Origin: Elusimicrobia bacterium HGW-Elusimicrobia-2
Lineage (GTDB): Bacteria > CG03
Assembly (NCBI GenBank): GCA_002841685.1
Contig: PHAM01000002.1
Location: 1 to 56,535, forward strand
Length of the DNA: 56,535 nt
Reading direction: 5' to 3'
The notes beneath the pieces are model-generated. The model did not search any database. It saw only the letters and a program-made list of their open reading frames with translations, and had not been told where the DNA came from. Positions 7,263 to 16,784 of this stretch are shown here, in pieces. The position numbers and the translations under genes are program-made. Position 1 is the stretch's first letter. Each line of letters begins with the position of its first letter.

Positions 7263-10200
7263 ATGAAGTTAAATAGCAGAATGCAAAACGCGAAATGCAG
7301 ATTGCAAAAGTTTAATCTCTTAATCTCTGTTCTCTCAATATTCTTATTGTCTTCTTACGTTTCCGCATCGTTTATAATTGACGGCGGGACGGTCACATTA
7401 AGTAACTCAGCGACGCTTGAGGTTTCAAGCGGGATTGTCGTCGGCGCGGGCGCTGTGCTTGACGGCGGAAGCGCTCATATCAATGTCGCGAGGCGCTGGC
7501 AGAACGACGGGACATTCAATTGCGGGACTTCCACCGTAACTTTTTATACGACATATTCAAGCACACTCACGGGCAACACGACATTTTACTGTCTTGAATG
7601 TAAGACCGCGGCAAAGGAAATCCGGTTTGCCGCTCTTTCAACGCAGACGGTTACGAACGTTTTGACACTTGACGGTTCTATAGGAAATAGAATAAAACTG
7701 CGCTCTACGATTGACGGAACCACATGGTATATTCGCTTGCTCAGCTCGCAGACGGCAAGTTATGTGGACGTAAAGGACGGGAACGCAATTGACCGTACGA
7801 TTTCATGCAGCGAATCTGTGGATTCGGGGAATAACAATGATAAATGGATATTTCTTGCTCCCGATGTGACCGCCCCCTGCGCTATATCAAATCTTACGGC
7901 GCTTACGGGAACGGCCAACGATGGAGATGTTAAACTGGCATGGACGGCCCCCGGAGACGACGGCACAAGCGGTAATATTTCGGGGGGCCTATACAGAATA
8001 AAAGCCGCCACATATTCTGTTACCGTGGATAATTTTGTTTCCATTGCTGATAACGGTTTTTATTCTTTCGCGATTGATATCTCAACTTCTTACAGCACGC
8101 AGGGGACGGAGCACTGTTACACAATGACGGGACTTAATCCGGGGACGACATATTATTTTGGCATTATGACCCGTGATGAAGCGGGTAACTGGTCTTCCAC
8201 ATGGACTGTTTCCGGCGTAAATTCAGAAAATAGCGACCAGTCACTTGACCTCGCACCGTCGGAAGCGGTGGTGTCGGTGATAAGCAACAGTTCTCATACG
8301 GTCAATGTGAGCTGGTCGAAACCGGTACCGGACTATGTGGACGACTTATCAAAATATTATTTATACAAAGCGACATTCAGTTTTTCTAACATAACAACGG
8401 CTAATGTCGTGCACATAGCGACGGTCCCTCATCCGACGGACGTTTATAACGAATCAGGGCTTGTGACAGGCACGACTTATTATTACCGTGTAGTTGTCTA
8501 TGACAAAGGTGATGTCGGTAACGGGCTTTTTAGCAATGTGCTGAATTCCGCTCCATCAAATGAAGCGAGCGCCTGCCCCTTGCCGACGGATCCGGCTAAA
8601 GTAAAAGTGAGTGTTGTTTACGATTCCCGCTCTAACGATAACAAAAATAATTACGGAGTTGTTGACGGGATTGAAGACTGCGACGGGAAAGTTACATTTG
8701 ACTGGCCGTTTATTCCTGACGGTGGCACAATCGTTAATTATTTTATTGAGGTGTCTTCAAATCTCAATTTTACAACTTACTTTTCATCGGCGACAATAGC
8801 GGCGGATGTGAGCACTTACACGGTCAGCGGTCTTTTACGCGGCGAATTTTATTGGGCGCAGGTAAAAGCCAAAAACAGCGAGGGAACGACCGGAGAAGGG
8901 ACGGTTTCAGACGGTATTTATATAAACCGCAAACAGACAGACAGCAATAACTCTGATTGGACGGGGACATATGCGACGGTTACGGACTCTATTACCGTTT
9001 CAGCAGGCGACGCGCTTTGGCGGGACGCTGTGGGCGATCAGAGGGGGGATTTGCACACTTCCAGTCAATTTGATATTTCCTCATTTACAATATCATGCGA
9101 CAAATACAATCTTTATTTTTATTTCAGTTTTGCCAGCACCTCAACTTCCGGATTTGACGGAAGGAATTATTTCCAGATAATGGTTGATAACGACGCATTT
9201 TCCACCGAAAGGGTGTTTCGCGGCAACGGCAATCAGTATCAGGATTCTTATTGCGCGGGTGATGTTCCATGGGAATATTTGATTGAGATTAAAACGGGCA
9301 ATGATATTGTCACCGTTGAAAATTCTCTTTTTTCAAATATGCGGTATGCGAAATATGCGGAGCACAACAGCGGTTATTTCTATGAAATAGCTGTTCCGCT
9401 TGATTTTATGGGCGGCGCCGGTAAGTTTTTAGGAAAAACCGTGAATTTTACCGCGGCTACTTTCTGGAATGACGGCGGCGGGGTCGGCTTGTGCGGCAGC
9501 GACAGCAATTCAAACATTGTTGACGTTGTCACATCATCCGGTACAAATACATGGAACGAGGTGCAGGATAAAGTTGTTGATTATTACTTGCAGGTTACAT
9601 TTTCTACCGCCGGCATTGTAACCTCCGCAGAAGGAAAAAAAGTCGCTCATGTTCCACCCCCGGAGGAGCCTGAGCCGATATCAAACGGCGTTCCGCCGGC
9701 GCCCCCGTCGGCGCTGGATTACATTTTATACAACATGTTTATTGACGCGTGGTATAACGGAGATACATCAAACGACGACATAAACGATACGAATGATTAC
9801 GGCGGTGATTTTCAGGGCGTTATTGACAAAATTGATTATCTTAACGATATGGGGATAAATATGGCATACTTCGGGCCGCCGACGGAATTCGGCGGCGGAA
9901 TATGGGGCTTTAACATAGACGACGCTTTCAGGCACGAAACAAAATTTGGCGGCACGGCAATGTACATTGAAATGGTGAAAGCGCTTCATAACCGCAATAT
10001 TGACGTGATGATTGACTGGGTTTGCGGTCAGGTTGGCAGCAAGGATTCTCCGACGGCAAAGAAAAATCCGACTTATTTTCAAGATGAACAGTTCGGATGG
10101 GGGACAAAACAGGAGTTCGCTGAACCGCGCGCTTTCTGGCTGAATAATATGGTATGGTATTTTTCCATCTGCGATGCCTTCCGTTACGATAACCCTAAAT

Positions 10201-13200
10201 TCTGGAATTACGATATAGGCCCCGAGGAAGCGGAATTCAACAGGGCTCTGAGAAAAATTTCGGACAGATGGGACCCGCAGCTTTTCATTATGGGAGAGAT
10301 ACCGCAAGATGTTGGTGCGGTGAATAATTATACAGGAACACGCGGACCTATGATTCACGGCGGCGAGGATATGAAGTCGGGAGGATATAAAAACGACAGG
10401 GCCGCCCATATTTGCTCGTGGGTAAGAGAAGGAGGCGATAAACAGACCACTGCAACGGCGGCACAGGGTATAAAAGACCAGCAGGTCAACTGGAAAAATG
10501 AATGGTCAATAAATCCGATAATGATGGAAAATCACGATGAGATGAGATTTATTTCAAGAGGTCGCGGCGACGACGGAGCGAGTTGGGGTTACGATTCGCA
10601 GGTGGGTTATATGACGGCGCTGACAGTAGCGGCTCCCGCAATAATTTTCTACGGCGGAGAAATAGGTCTTGAAGGACCTTATGACGGCGGCAATTCCGCA
10701 AAGATGGATCGGGACGGTAATGTCCGTCTTATGGAATTTGACAGAGTGAATATAGACCCGTGGAACAATGTTCAGCCGGCAATAAGACGAACCGTGCAGG
10801 CAAAGGCGAATTTCGCTCCATTGAGAAGCGACCCGTATAAAGATGGCTGGAGTTGGCCGTCATTCACAGCTGACGCCGGTGATGATGTCATGGTTTATTT
10901 GCGCAAATGGGGCGCTGACCAATATGTTCTCTGCATGATGAACCGTGATGATGTTACCAAAAATGTAACTAATGTGCATGGATTGCCTGCAAATGCAACA
11001 TGGAAAAACTGGATGACAGATAATTCCGAAGGCACTTATTATACGAATAATGACGGTTATCTTAATCTTGACGGAAATTACACTATTGATGTCGGTTCGC
11101 ATTATGGTCTGATTCTTGTTAAGGGAGGGTACAGTACTGCTACGGTTTCGGGTGTGGTGAGTGTTGCGAATGCAATCATTGATATTGATGGCAGAAGTCA
11201 CTGGACGACAACCGCCGATTCAAACGGTAATTACGAGATTAAAAGGGTTCTCGCAGGCGATTGGACAATAAAGGCGTGGGTTTTGGGTTATGCGATAAAT
11301 ACGAAGAACGAAACAATTTCTGCAGGAAATAACACTGTTAACTTTACTTTGACCGTTGATAATTCCGCTCCGGCGGCGCCTATATCGCTCGCCGGTCAGC
11401 CGAGAGACAGGGCGGCTATGCTCTCCTGGCAGGCCAACACGGAAGAGGATTTGCAGACATATCTGATTTACAGGAGTCAGTCGCATATTGCCGACGGCTC
11501 TTTTCCCGCTCCCGTTTTTGAAGTTTTTAAGACTTTTTACTATGACAATAATCTTGACGGCGATCTGGACTCGGAAGACAACAGCATAAACCGTCTGCAG
11601 AATGGCACAACTTATTATTATAGAGTTAGGGCAGTTGATAGAAACGGGAATAAGTCGGCTTTTTCAAATGAGATAACTGTTGTGCCGAGGAAGGTGAAAG
11701 TAACTTTCTGGCTGGATGCGCGGGACTGCGGGTGGACGCCTTCAATCGTGAACATCGCGGGAGGGGTGCTGGAATTCAGCGAGAACTATTGGGGGGAAGT
11801 ACCGTTGACATCAAACGGCGACGGAACATATCAGAGGACTTTTGAGTTTGATGACACGACGTTTTTGGAATATAAATATGTTATTGACGGTAACTGGGAA
11901 GGCGCGGCGGACTATAAATTTCTTGATGGGTCATGCAGCGACGCCAACCGTGGAGAACTGATGGATGACGCTGTGCCTGATGTTGAAATAATTGATGAGG
12001 GCGGCGGCAAAATGACAATTGCCAATGTCTGGAAGTACTATAACGACAGAGCGCCGCGTATTCCTTCAGGAATAAGTCTCGAGGCTGTTTTTTGTCAAAT
12101 CACTGTTTCCTGGACTAAGAATGTTGAGCCCGATATGGATTATTATACCGTTCTGCGTTCAACTTACAGCTCAACGGAAGGTTTTTCCGAAATAGCGCGC
12201 AAGAGCTCCGCCGCTAATAATTATGTTGACAAAAATCTGACAAACAATAACACCTATTATTACAAAATCAGCGCTAAGGACAGGAGAGGCAACGAAAGCG
12301 CCTACACATCCGTTTATTCGGATTTTCCGAAAAGCGGGGACACAACAGCTCCGGCCGCTCCGTTGGGGCTCGTTGCTCACGGATACGGTAACTATGGTTT
12401 GGGCGGCATTGAAATTAGTTGGGATTTAAATTCGGAAGGAGACCTTGCCGGATATAATATACACAGGTCAACGGAATCCGGATTTACACCGTCTTCACTG
12501 AATAAGTTAAACAGCACTCTTGTCTCCCCCGAAAAAGATTATTACACAGATACCGGAATTTCGCAGGAAACGACATATTATTATAAACTTGCCGCGGTTG
12601 ATTCGTCCGGCAACTCTTCTCCGTCCAGCTCTCAGCTTTATGCCCGGCTCGTACCGCTTGTTTTTAAGATAGACACCGGAAACATAAATCCGGTGGATGT
12701 CGGAATTTTGGGCAACACGGAACCTCTTTACTGGACGGCATCAAGCACAATGGCTGAAAGCGGAAATGTTTACAGCATAACTATGGGTTTTGTAACGGGC
12801 GCGACAATTCAGTATCAGTTCGGATATAATAATCTTCAAACGAAAGAACAAGGCTTTGCCACGGATTCCGGTTACAGGGACTATCTCGTATCGACGGCAT
12901 CAAGCACGCTGAATCAGAATTGGGAGGAAAACCCCGACGGTGTTTCCGGCGTAATTGCGTATCCCGGCGTGAGTAAGGCCTATATTTATTGGGACAGAGT
13001 GACAACGGCGGAAGATATTGCGGGATATAATATTTACAGAGACGACGGTGTTACGGGGAATCCGACGATTCTTGTGAATTCAAGTCCCGTGAGTTATTCT
13101 CAACCTTATACGGTCGCCGATTTGAATTCGGGAACGAATTATAGTTTTAAAGTGCTTGCCGCCGATTCCGGAAATACGGCGCTGGAAAGCAGCACATGGA

Positions 13201-15071
13201 CTGTTGTTTCGGCATATATAAGTAGTCAGGTTTTTGTTCATTTTGGCGTTCCTTATTCTGCCGGATTGAGTTCAAGTCCATGGGGAGACAGTACCCGCCT
13301 CAAAATGTATCTCGCGGTTATGTCTTCAACGCAGACTTCCGTGTGGAGTTCATCGGACCGCGCGGATGTAACGGGGGGGCGTCAGGAGATGACGGCAGAT
13401 GCGGCCGCGGGAACATACAAAACGGTTGTGCCACTTTTAAAGGGAGAGTATTATAATTTTTTGTTTTTTGCCGAAACCACATCAGACCCGCCGAATGGAC
13501 TCAAGGCGAATTATCAGTATTATGACACTGTCCCGAACACCGGAACATTTATAGTGTCAAATTCTTCAACTTCCATTGCGGGAGATCAGACAGGTGTTTT
13601 CTATCCCGTCGGCACCAACCGCGACGCCCGCCGCATGATACAGGTGCCCGCGTCTCTTGACGACAACTCGACGTGGTACGTTTACGCGAATTTCGGTTCC
13701 ACGCCGACGGCTCCGACTTATATTCAGGCTGTTCCGTCGGACAGCTCCGCCGCGCTTTACTGGTCGGCTCCCTATGGGGCGGCATGGGTTAATATAAGAA
13801 ACAATGAGCCGACGAGCGCCGGCGAGGAGATGAAAGCGGCCGATGTCGTCTGCGGCGGTTGTTATCATATTTATATGACGACTTTTATGCCCGGAAATTT
13901 TTCGTCATACAAAATAACAGCGACGGTCGCGGGCACAGTATTTTCAAAGAATTTTGCCGGCCTTACCAACAATGTGACATATTATTTTCTGATGAGGTCT
14001 TCCGACACTTTCAAAGCGAAGGCCGGAGAAATAGGCGCAAATAGTTACAGCGTTTTATCTTCAACGGTAAGCGTTTGTCCGAACGCGGACTTTATTATTG
14101 CGAAAATACGCGTAAACAGCAATTCCTCTTCACCATGGCCGGCGGTGAGAAAATCAATCGCTATACAGGAAGGAACAACCGTTTCGGCATGGGATAGCGA
14201 CGGGCGCTCAAATGTGACGCCGACCGGATGCGCTGTCGCGATGAGCGCGCCTGACGGACTGCCTGATGAACTTGAGTTTTCAGCGTCTCTCACCCCGGGA
14301 ACGACATATAATTTTATTCTTTTTGCTCATTCAACTTACAGTATTTCCGGCCTTCTCGCTAATACAACTTATTTTGATACGGTTCCCGCGTCGGGCAGCG
14401 CGGGCATGCTGACTTCCACATCAACTTTAACGACAACAAATCACGGCAGCGTCCGCTTTGGCGGGGTCGGAGGAACAGGGGAGACGAGGAGGATTTTTTG
14501 CGTTCCGAAAGAACTTGCAAGCGGTACAACCGTTTATGTTTTCTGCAATTTTTCGGGCGCGCCTAACACATCGGAAGTTTATGCCGTGCCGGTTAATTCT
14601 TACACAATTCAGCTTGACTGGTCGCCATACGGGTCGTGGGGAACAGGGGCAGAAACAAGTAAAGCCGCCGATGTGCTCGCCGGAGGAAGCTATGAAATCT
14701 ACCGCTCGAGCGTGAGTGAGGCGGGACCTTATATTAAGATACTTTCCACATCCGGTGTTTCCGAATTGACGGATAATGACCGGGTGGTTGAGGGGGATAA
14801 TGCAGGGCTTCTGAAGGAGGTGGAGTATTTTTATGTTGTTGTCTCTTCCGACGCCTATTGCGGAGACCCTGCGAAGGCGCAAATACCGAATCTCGCGCGG
14901 ACAGGGGCGCCGGAATTCAGCTCTTCCGACGGCAGCGCGATACCGAACGATGCAATACCCGTTTATTTTAAGGTGGATTACATCGGGCCGGAAAAGCAAA
15001 AAATATTTACGGCGATGCTTGCGCGGGGAATGAAAATTCGGGGCGCGGGAGCGCGGGCGGTGATAAGGTGA
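7263..15071 (+). CDS. Giant secreted multidomain protein with embedded GH13 amylase domain and fibronectin-type repeats
   Basis: About 2602 residues from ATG 7263 (AGAGGA upstream, good signal peptide; 7212 is an alternative). Order: signal peptide to about 37; a beta-rich domain; FnIII-like domains about 205-560 (TAPGDDGTS, GTTYYFGI); a DOMON/CBM9-like domain about 565-790; a GH13 barrel about 815-1230; a carboxypeptidase-regulatory-like fold about 1295-1365; FnIII; a CBM20/48-like domain about 1480-1595 (LEYKYVIDGNW); more FnIII; and two 220-residue modules near the end. GH13 nucleophile D976, acid/base E1012 and D1092 (ENHDE) are present. Region I reads IDWVCGQ, without the usual Asn-His pair. 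This may lower or change activity. There is no FlgD tail. It is probably surface-bound or released and acts on alpha-glucan. Confidence 0.88.
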   Translation: MKLNSRMQNAKCRLQKFNLLISVLSIFLLSSYVSASFIIDGGTVTLSNSATLEVSSGIVVGAGAVLDGGSAHINVARRWQNDGTFNCGTSTVTFYTTYSSTLTGNTTFYCLECKTAAKEIRFAALSTQTVTNVLTLDGSIGNRIKLRSTIDGTTWYIRLLSSQTASYVDVKDGNAIDRTISCSESVDSGNNNDKWIFLAPDVTAPCAISNLTALTGTANDGDVKLAWTAPGDDGTSGNISGGLYRIKAATYSVTVDNFVSIADNGFYSFAIDISTSYSTQGTEHCYTMTGLNPGTTYYFGIMTRDEAGNWSSTWTVSGVNSENSDQSLDLAPSEAVVSVISNSSHTVNVSWSKPVPDYVDDLSKYYLYKATFSFSNITTANVVHIATVPHPTDVYNESGLVTGTTYYYRVVVYDKGDVGNGLFSNVLNSAPSNEASACPLPTDPAKVKVSVVYDSRSNDNKNNYGVVDGIEDCDGKVTFDWPFIPDGGTIVNYFIEVSSNLNFTTYFSSATIAADVSTYTVSGLLRGEFYWAQVKAKNSEGTTGEGTVSDGIYINRKQTDSNNSDWTGTYATVTDSITVSAGDALWRDAVGDQRGDLHTSSQFDISSFTISCDKYNLYFYFSFASTSTSGFDGRNYFQIMVDNDAFSTERVFRGNGNQYQDSYCAGDVPWEYLIEIKTGNDIVTVENSLFSNMRYAKYAEHNSGYFYEIAVPLDFMGGAGKFLGKTVNFTAATFWNDGGGVGLCGSDSNSNIVDVVTSSGTNTWNEVQDKVVDYYLQVTFSTAGIVTSAEGKKVAHVPPPEEPEPISNGVPPAPPSALDYILYNMFIDAWYNGDTSNDDINDTNDYGGDFQGVIDKIDYLNDMGINMAYFGPPTEFGGGIWGFNIDDAFRHETKFGGTAMYIEMVKALHNRNIDVMIDWVCGQVGSKDSPTAKKNPTYFQDEQFGWGTKQEFAEPRAFWLNNMVWYFSICDAFRYDNPKFWNYDIGPEEAEFNRALRKISDRWDPQLFIMGEIPQDVGAVNNYTGTRGPMIHGGEDMKSGGYKNDRAAHICSWVREGGDKQTTATAAQGIKDQQVNWKNEWSINPIMMENHDEMRFISRGRGDDGASWGYDSQVGYMTALTVAAPAIIFYGGEIGLEGPYDGGNSAKMDRDGNVRLMEFDRVNIDPWNNVQPAIRRTVQAKANFAPLRSDPYKDGWSWPSFTADAGDDVMVYLRKWGADQYVLCMMNRDDVTKNVTNVHGLPANATWKNWMTDNSEGTYYTNNDGYLNLDGNYTIDVGSHYGLILVKGGYSTATVSGVVSVANAIIDIDGRSHWTTTADSNGNYEIKRVLAGDWTIKAWVLGYAINTKNETISAGNNTVNFTLTVDNSAPAAPISLAGQPRDRAAMLSWQANTEEDLQTYLIYRSQSHIADGSFPAPVFEVFKTFYYDNNLDGDLDSEDNSINRLQNGTTYYYRVRAVDRNGNKSAFSNEITVVPRKVKVTFWLDARDCGWTPSIVNIAGGVLEFSENYWGEVPLTSNGDGTYQRTFEFDDTTFLEYKYVIDGNWEGAADYKFLDGSCSDANRGELMDDAVPDVEIIDEGGGKMTIANVWKYYNDRAPRIPSGISLEAVFCQITVSWTKNVEPDMDYYTVLRSTYSSTEGFSEIARKSSAANNYVDKNLTNNNTYYYKISAKDRRGNESAYTSVYSDFPKSGDTTAPAAPLGLVAHGYGNYGLGGIEISWDLNSEGDLAGYNIHRSTESGFTPSSLNKLNSTLVSPEKDYYTDTGISQETTYYYKLAAVDSSGNSSPSSSQLYARLVPLVFKIDTGNINPVDVGILGNTEPLYWTASSTMAESGNVYSITMGFVTGATIQYQFGYNNLQTKEQGFATDSGYRDYLVSTASSTLNQNWEENPDGVSGVIAYPGVSKAYIYWDRVTTAEDIAGYNIYRDDGVTGNPTILVNSSPVSYSQPYTVADLNSGTNYSFKVLAADSGNTALESSTWTVVSAYISSQVFVHFGVPYSAGLSSSPWGDSTRLKMYLAVMSSTQTSVWSSSDRADVTGGRQEMTADAAAGTYKTVVPLLKGEYYNFLFFAETTSDPPNGLKANYQYYDTVPNTGTFIVSNSSTSIAGDQTGVFYPVGTNRDARRMIQVPASLDDNSTWYVYANFGSTPTAPTYIQAVPSDSSAALYWSAPYGAAWVNIRNNEPTSAGEEMKAADVVCGGCYHIYMTTFMPGNFSSYKITATVAGTVFSKNFAGLTNNVTYYFLMRSSDTFKAKAGEIGANSYSVLSSTVSVCPNADFIIAKIRVNSNSSSPWPAVRKSIAIQEGTTVSAWDSDGRSNVTPTGCAVAMSAPDGLPDELEFSASLTPGTTYNFILFAHSTYSISGLLANTTYFDTVPASGSAGMLTSTSTLTTTNHGSVRFGGVGGTGETRRIFCVPKELASGTTVYVFCNFSGAPNTSEVYAVPVNSYTIQLDWSPYGSWGTGAETSKAADVLAGGSYEIYRSSVSEAGPYIKILSTSGVSELTDNDRVVEGDNAGLLKEVEYFYVVVSSDAYCGDPAKAQIPNLARTGAPEFSSSDGSAIPNDAIPVYFKVDYIGPEKQKIFTAMLARGMKIRGAGARAVIR

Positions 15072-15140
15072 GAGATATGGGGTGCTCAGCAAAAATTGAG
15101 AATTATGCAGATAAGATGCTTTTTAATAAAAGTGTTTTTT

Positions 15141-15200
15141 ACCCTTCGGGCACGAAGGGTAGCCGCGGGCTTTAGCCTGCGAAATAACATGTCCCTTTGC
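15141..15200. repeat. Hairpin repeats (REP-like, GCGGGCTTTAGCCTGC type)
   Basis: A perfect 8-bp stem, ACCCTTCG / CGAAGGGT with loop GGCA (15141-15160), is followed by a second inverted repeat, GCGGGCT TT AGCCTGC. The pattern is a widespread dispersed hairpin type. The T-run precedes the first stem, so on the plus strand it is not a textbook intrinsic terminator. It separates the giant gene from the next one and may still stabilise the 3' end. Confidence 0.6.
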
Positions 15201-15284
15201 GGGCTAAAAAGGAGGTGATAAAAAAGTAAAAGTCAAAATTTTGTTTAAATTTTAATGGACTGTTGGTAAATTTAGGAGGGAAAA

Positions 15285-16343
15285 ATGAAAAAGTTTTTGG
15301 TTATGGTTTTGTTGAGCGGCTTGATGGCGGCTCAGTCTTTTGCGGCAATGGGCGGCGCGGGAGCAAGTAGCGCCTGGGGAGATAAGAGAGTCCAGAAAAA
15401 AATCTCAATCCAGCAGGGGACTTCGGTCGGGGCATATGTGGATCGCGGAGATATTCTGATGGCTTCAACAATGACGGCTGTTGGAGACGGGACATATTAC
15501 ATAAAGGTTGAAAATCTACTTTGTCCAGGCGCGGTTTACAACTATCAGTTTATGGCGGTTTCAACTTCGGCGCCGACAGGCCTTACATCCGGAACAACTT
15601 ATTATGACCCCGTGCCAAGTAGCGGTAGTGATGCGGCTTTTGTTGTATCGGCAAGTTCGGGGGGAGCTGGCCAACCAGCCCTCAGCAACATATCGGGAGC
15701 GGGCTATTATGGTGGTACAGGAGACGGTGGGAGGAGAATTCTCAGTATCCCCTATGATGTTAGCCAACTGTGGGTGTATAACAATTGGGGTTCAACGCCG
15801 AGCGTCGCGAGTGTCCAGGCATCACCTACGGGAGCGGACAGCGTTACCGTGAGTTGGGTGCAGACGGACCCGTGGACGGGGGGAATATCCAAACCGATTG
15901 ACGTAATTATGGGCGGTAAATATTTCGTTTACCAATCCACGGGGCTCGCCTCGGTTTATGAATTTTCCACTTCAACGCATGGTTACAGCACTTCAATCAG
16001 CACACAGGGCCTTATAACGGGTTCGACTTATTATTTTGTTGTTGTTTCTTCCGACGCTTATGCGGGATTGACAAACACGCCGAACACGCCCGACGGTAAT
16101 CTTGCCACATACGCCTATAGCACCGTAATCTCAACAACGGCCGGCGGCACGGATGTTCCCTACAGCGCCAGCGCTCGTCCGTCAGCCGCTATTCCGGTTT
16201 ATTTCAAGGTTGAAAAACCGAACTGGGATTACATTGAAGCAAACGGCTATCTTGTTTATCTGACGCCGGTTGGCGAAGATGGCAGGTATTTCCGCAATAA
16301 GATACAGGGTAAAATTACCAGAGTGTGTATGCCGAGGACATAA
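15285..16343 (+). CDS. Secreted protein made of one starch-locus module
   Basis: A 352-residue protein with a clear signal peptide (MKKFLVMVLLSGLMAAQSFA) and ribosome-binding site AGGAGG. It is a single copy of the roughly 220-residue module that occurs twice at the C-terminus of the preceding giant protein. Shared landmarks are KKISIQQGT, TYYD.VP.SG, G..RRI..VP and VY.NWGSTP, then a FnIII-like segment (GSTYYFVVVSSDAY) and the shared AIPVYFK ending. The module looks like a beta-sandwich and may bind carbohydrate, but that is inference from its company. The separate gene probably arose by duplication of the end of its neighbour. Confidence 0.82.
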   Translation: MKKFLVMVLLSGLMAAQSFAAMGGAGASSAWGDKRVQKKISIQQGTSVGAYVDRGDILMASTMTAVGDGTYYIKVENLLCPGAVYNYQFMAVSTSAPTGLTSGTTYYDPVPSSGSDAAFVVSASSGGAGQPALSNISGAGYYGGTGDGGRRILSIPYDVSQLWVYNNWGSTPSVASVQASPTGADSVTVSWVQTDPWTGGISKPIDVIMGGKYFVYQSTGLASVYEFSTSTHGYSTSISTQGLITGSTYYFVVVSSDAYAGLTNTPNTPDGNLATYAYSTVISTTAGGTDVPYSASARPSAAIPVYFKVEKPNWDYIEANGYLVYLTPVGEDGRYFRNKIQGKITRVCMPRT

Positions 16344-16784
16344 TTGGCTGGATTTTAATCCCGTGTGTAGGCGGAGATTAAACCCCGCGTTGTGAGAAAA
16401 TGATAAGGGGGTTGATGAATTAGTCCTGTTTATTGATTGCGAAGTTTTGTCCGCATACGGACAGAATTGCCCTTTTTGTAAAAAGGGGTGTTTCGCCTTA
16501 TGGCGGGACGGGGTATTAGCAGAGCTGCCTGTTCCTCGTAGGCGGGGAAACTGAGATTCCTCACTTCGTTCGGAATGACAGGAGTGAATGTCATTTCGAA
16601 AGAGTTTTTACGACTGAGAAATCTAAGATTCCTCACTTCGTTCGGAATGACAGGTGGGAGACTGTTCCTCGCCGGCGGATTTTCCGCGAACGCGCGAAAA
16701 GGAAGGTTGAATATAGATGATGGAAGTTGAGCGAAGGTGGAAGATGCGTAAAATCCGCGGTGTAATGTGGGAGGATTTTTGTAT
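16344..16784. repeat. Repeat-rich intergenic region with no convincing gene
   Basis: A 440-base gap. It holds GATTCCTCACTTCGTTCGGA twice (16555 and 16627, each continuing to ATGACAGG), CTGTTCCTCG twice (16529, 16662), and several hairpins: GTCCG/CGGAC near 16450, CCCTTTTT GT AAAAAGGG (16470-16487), and CGCC TTAT GGCG near 16495. These are dispersed-repeat remnants of the same style as 1836-2095. The promoter of the long array starting at 16785 should be here, but I could not identify one. Confidence 0.65.

Noticed and set aside
14427-15092. Long minus-strand ORF (221 codons), and similar antisense frames at 3110-3856, 9768-10409 and 31773-32486
   Set aside because: They lie fully opposite well-supported genes, have Arg/His-rich shadow composition and no ribosome-binding site. 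The 31773-32486 repeats merely mirror the CBM48 duplication.
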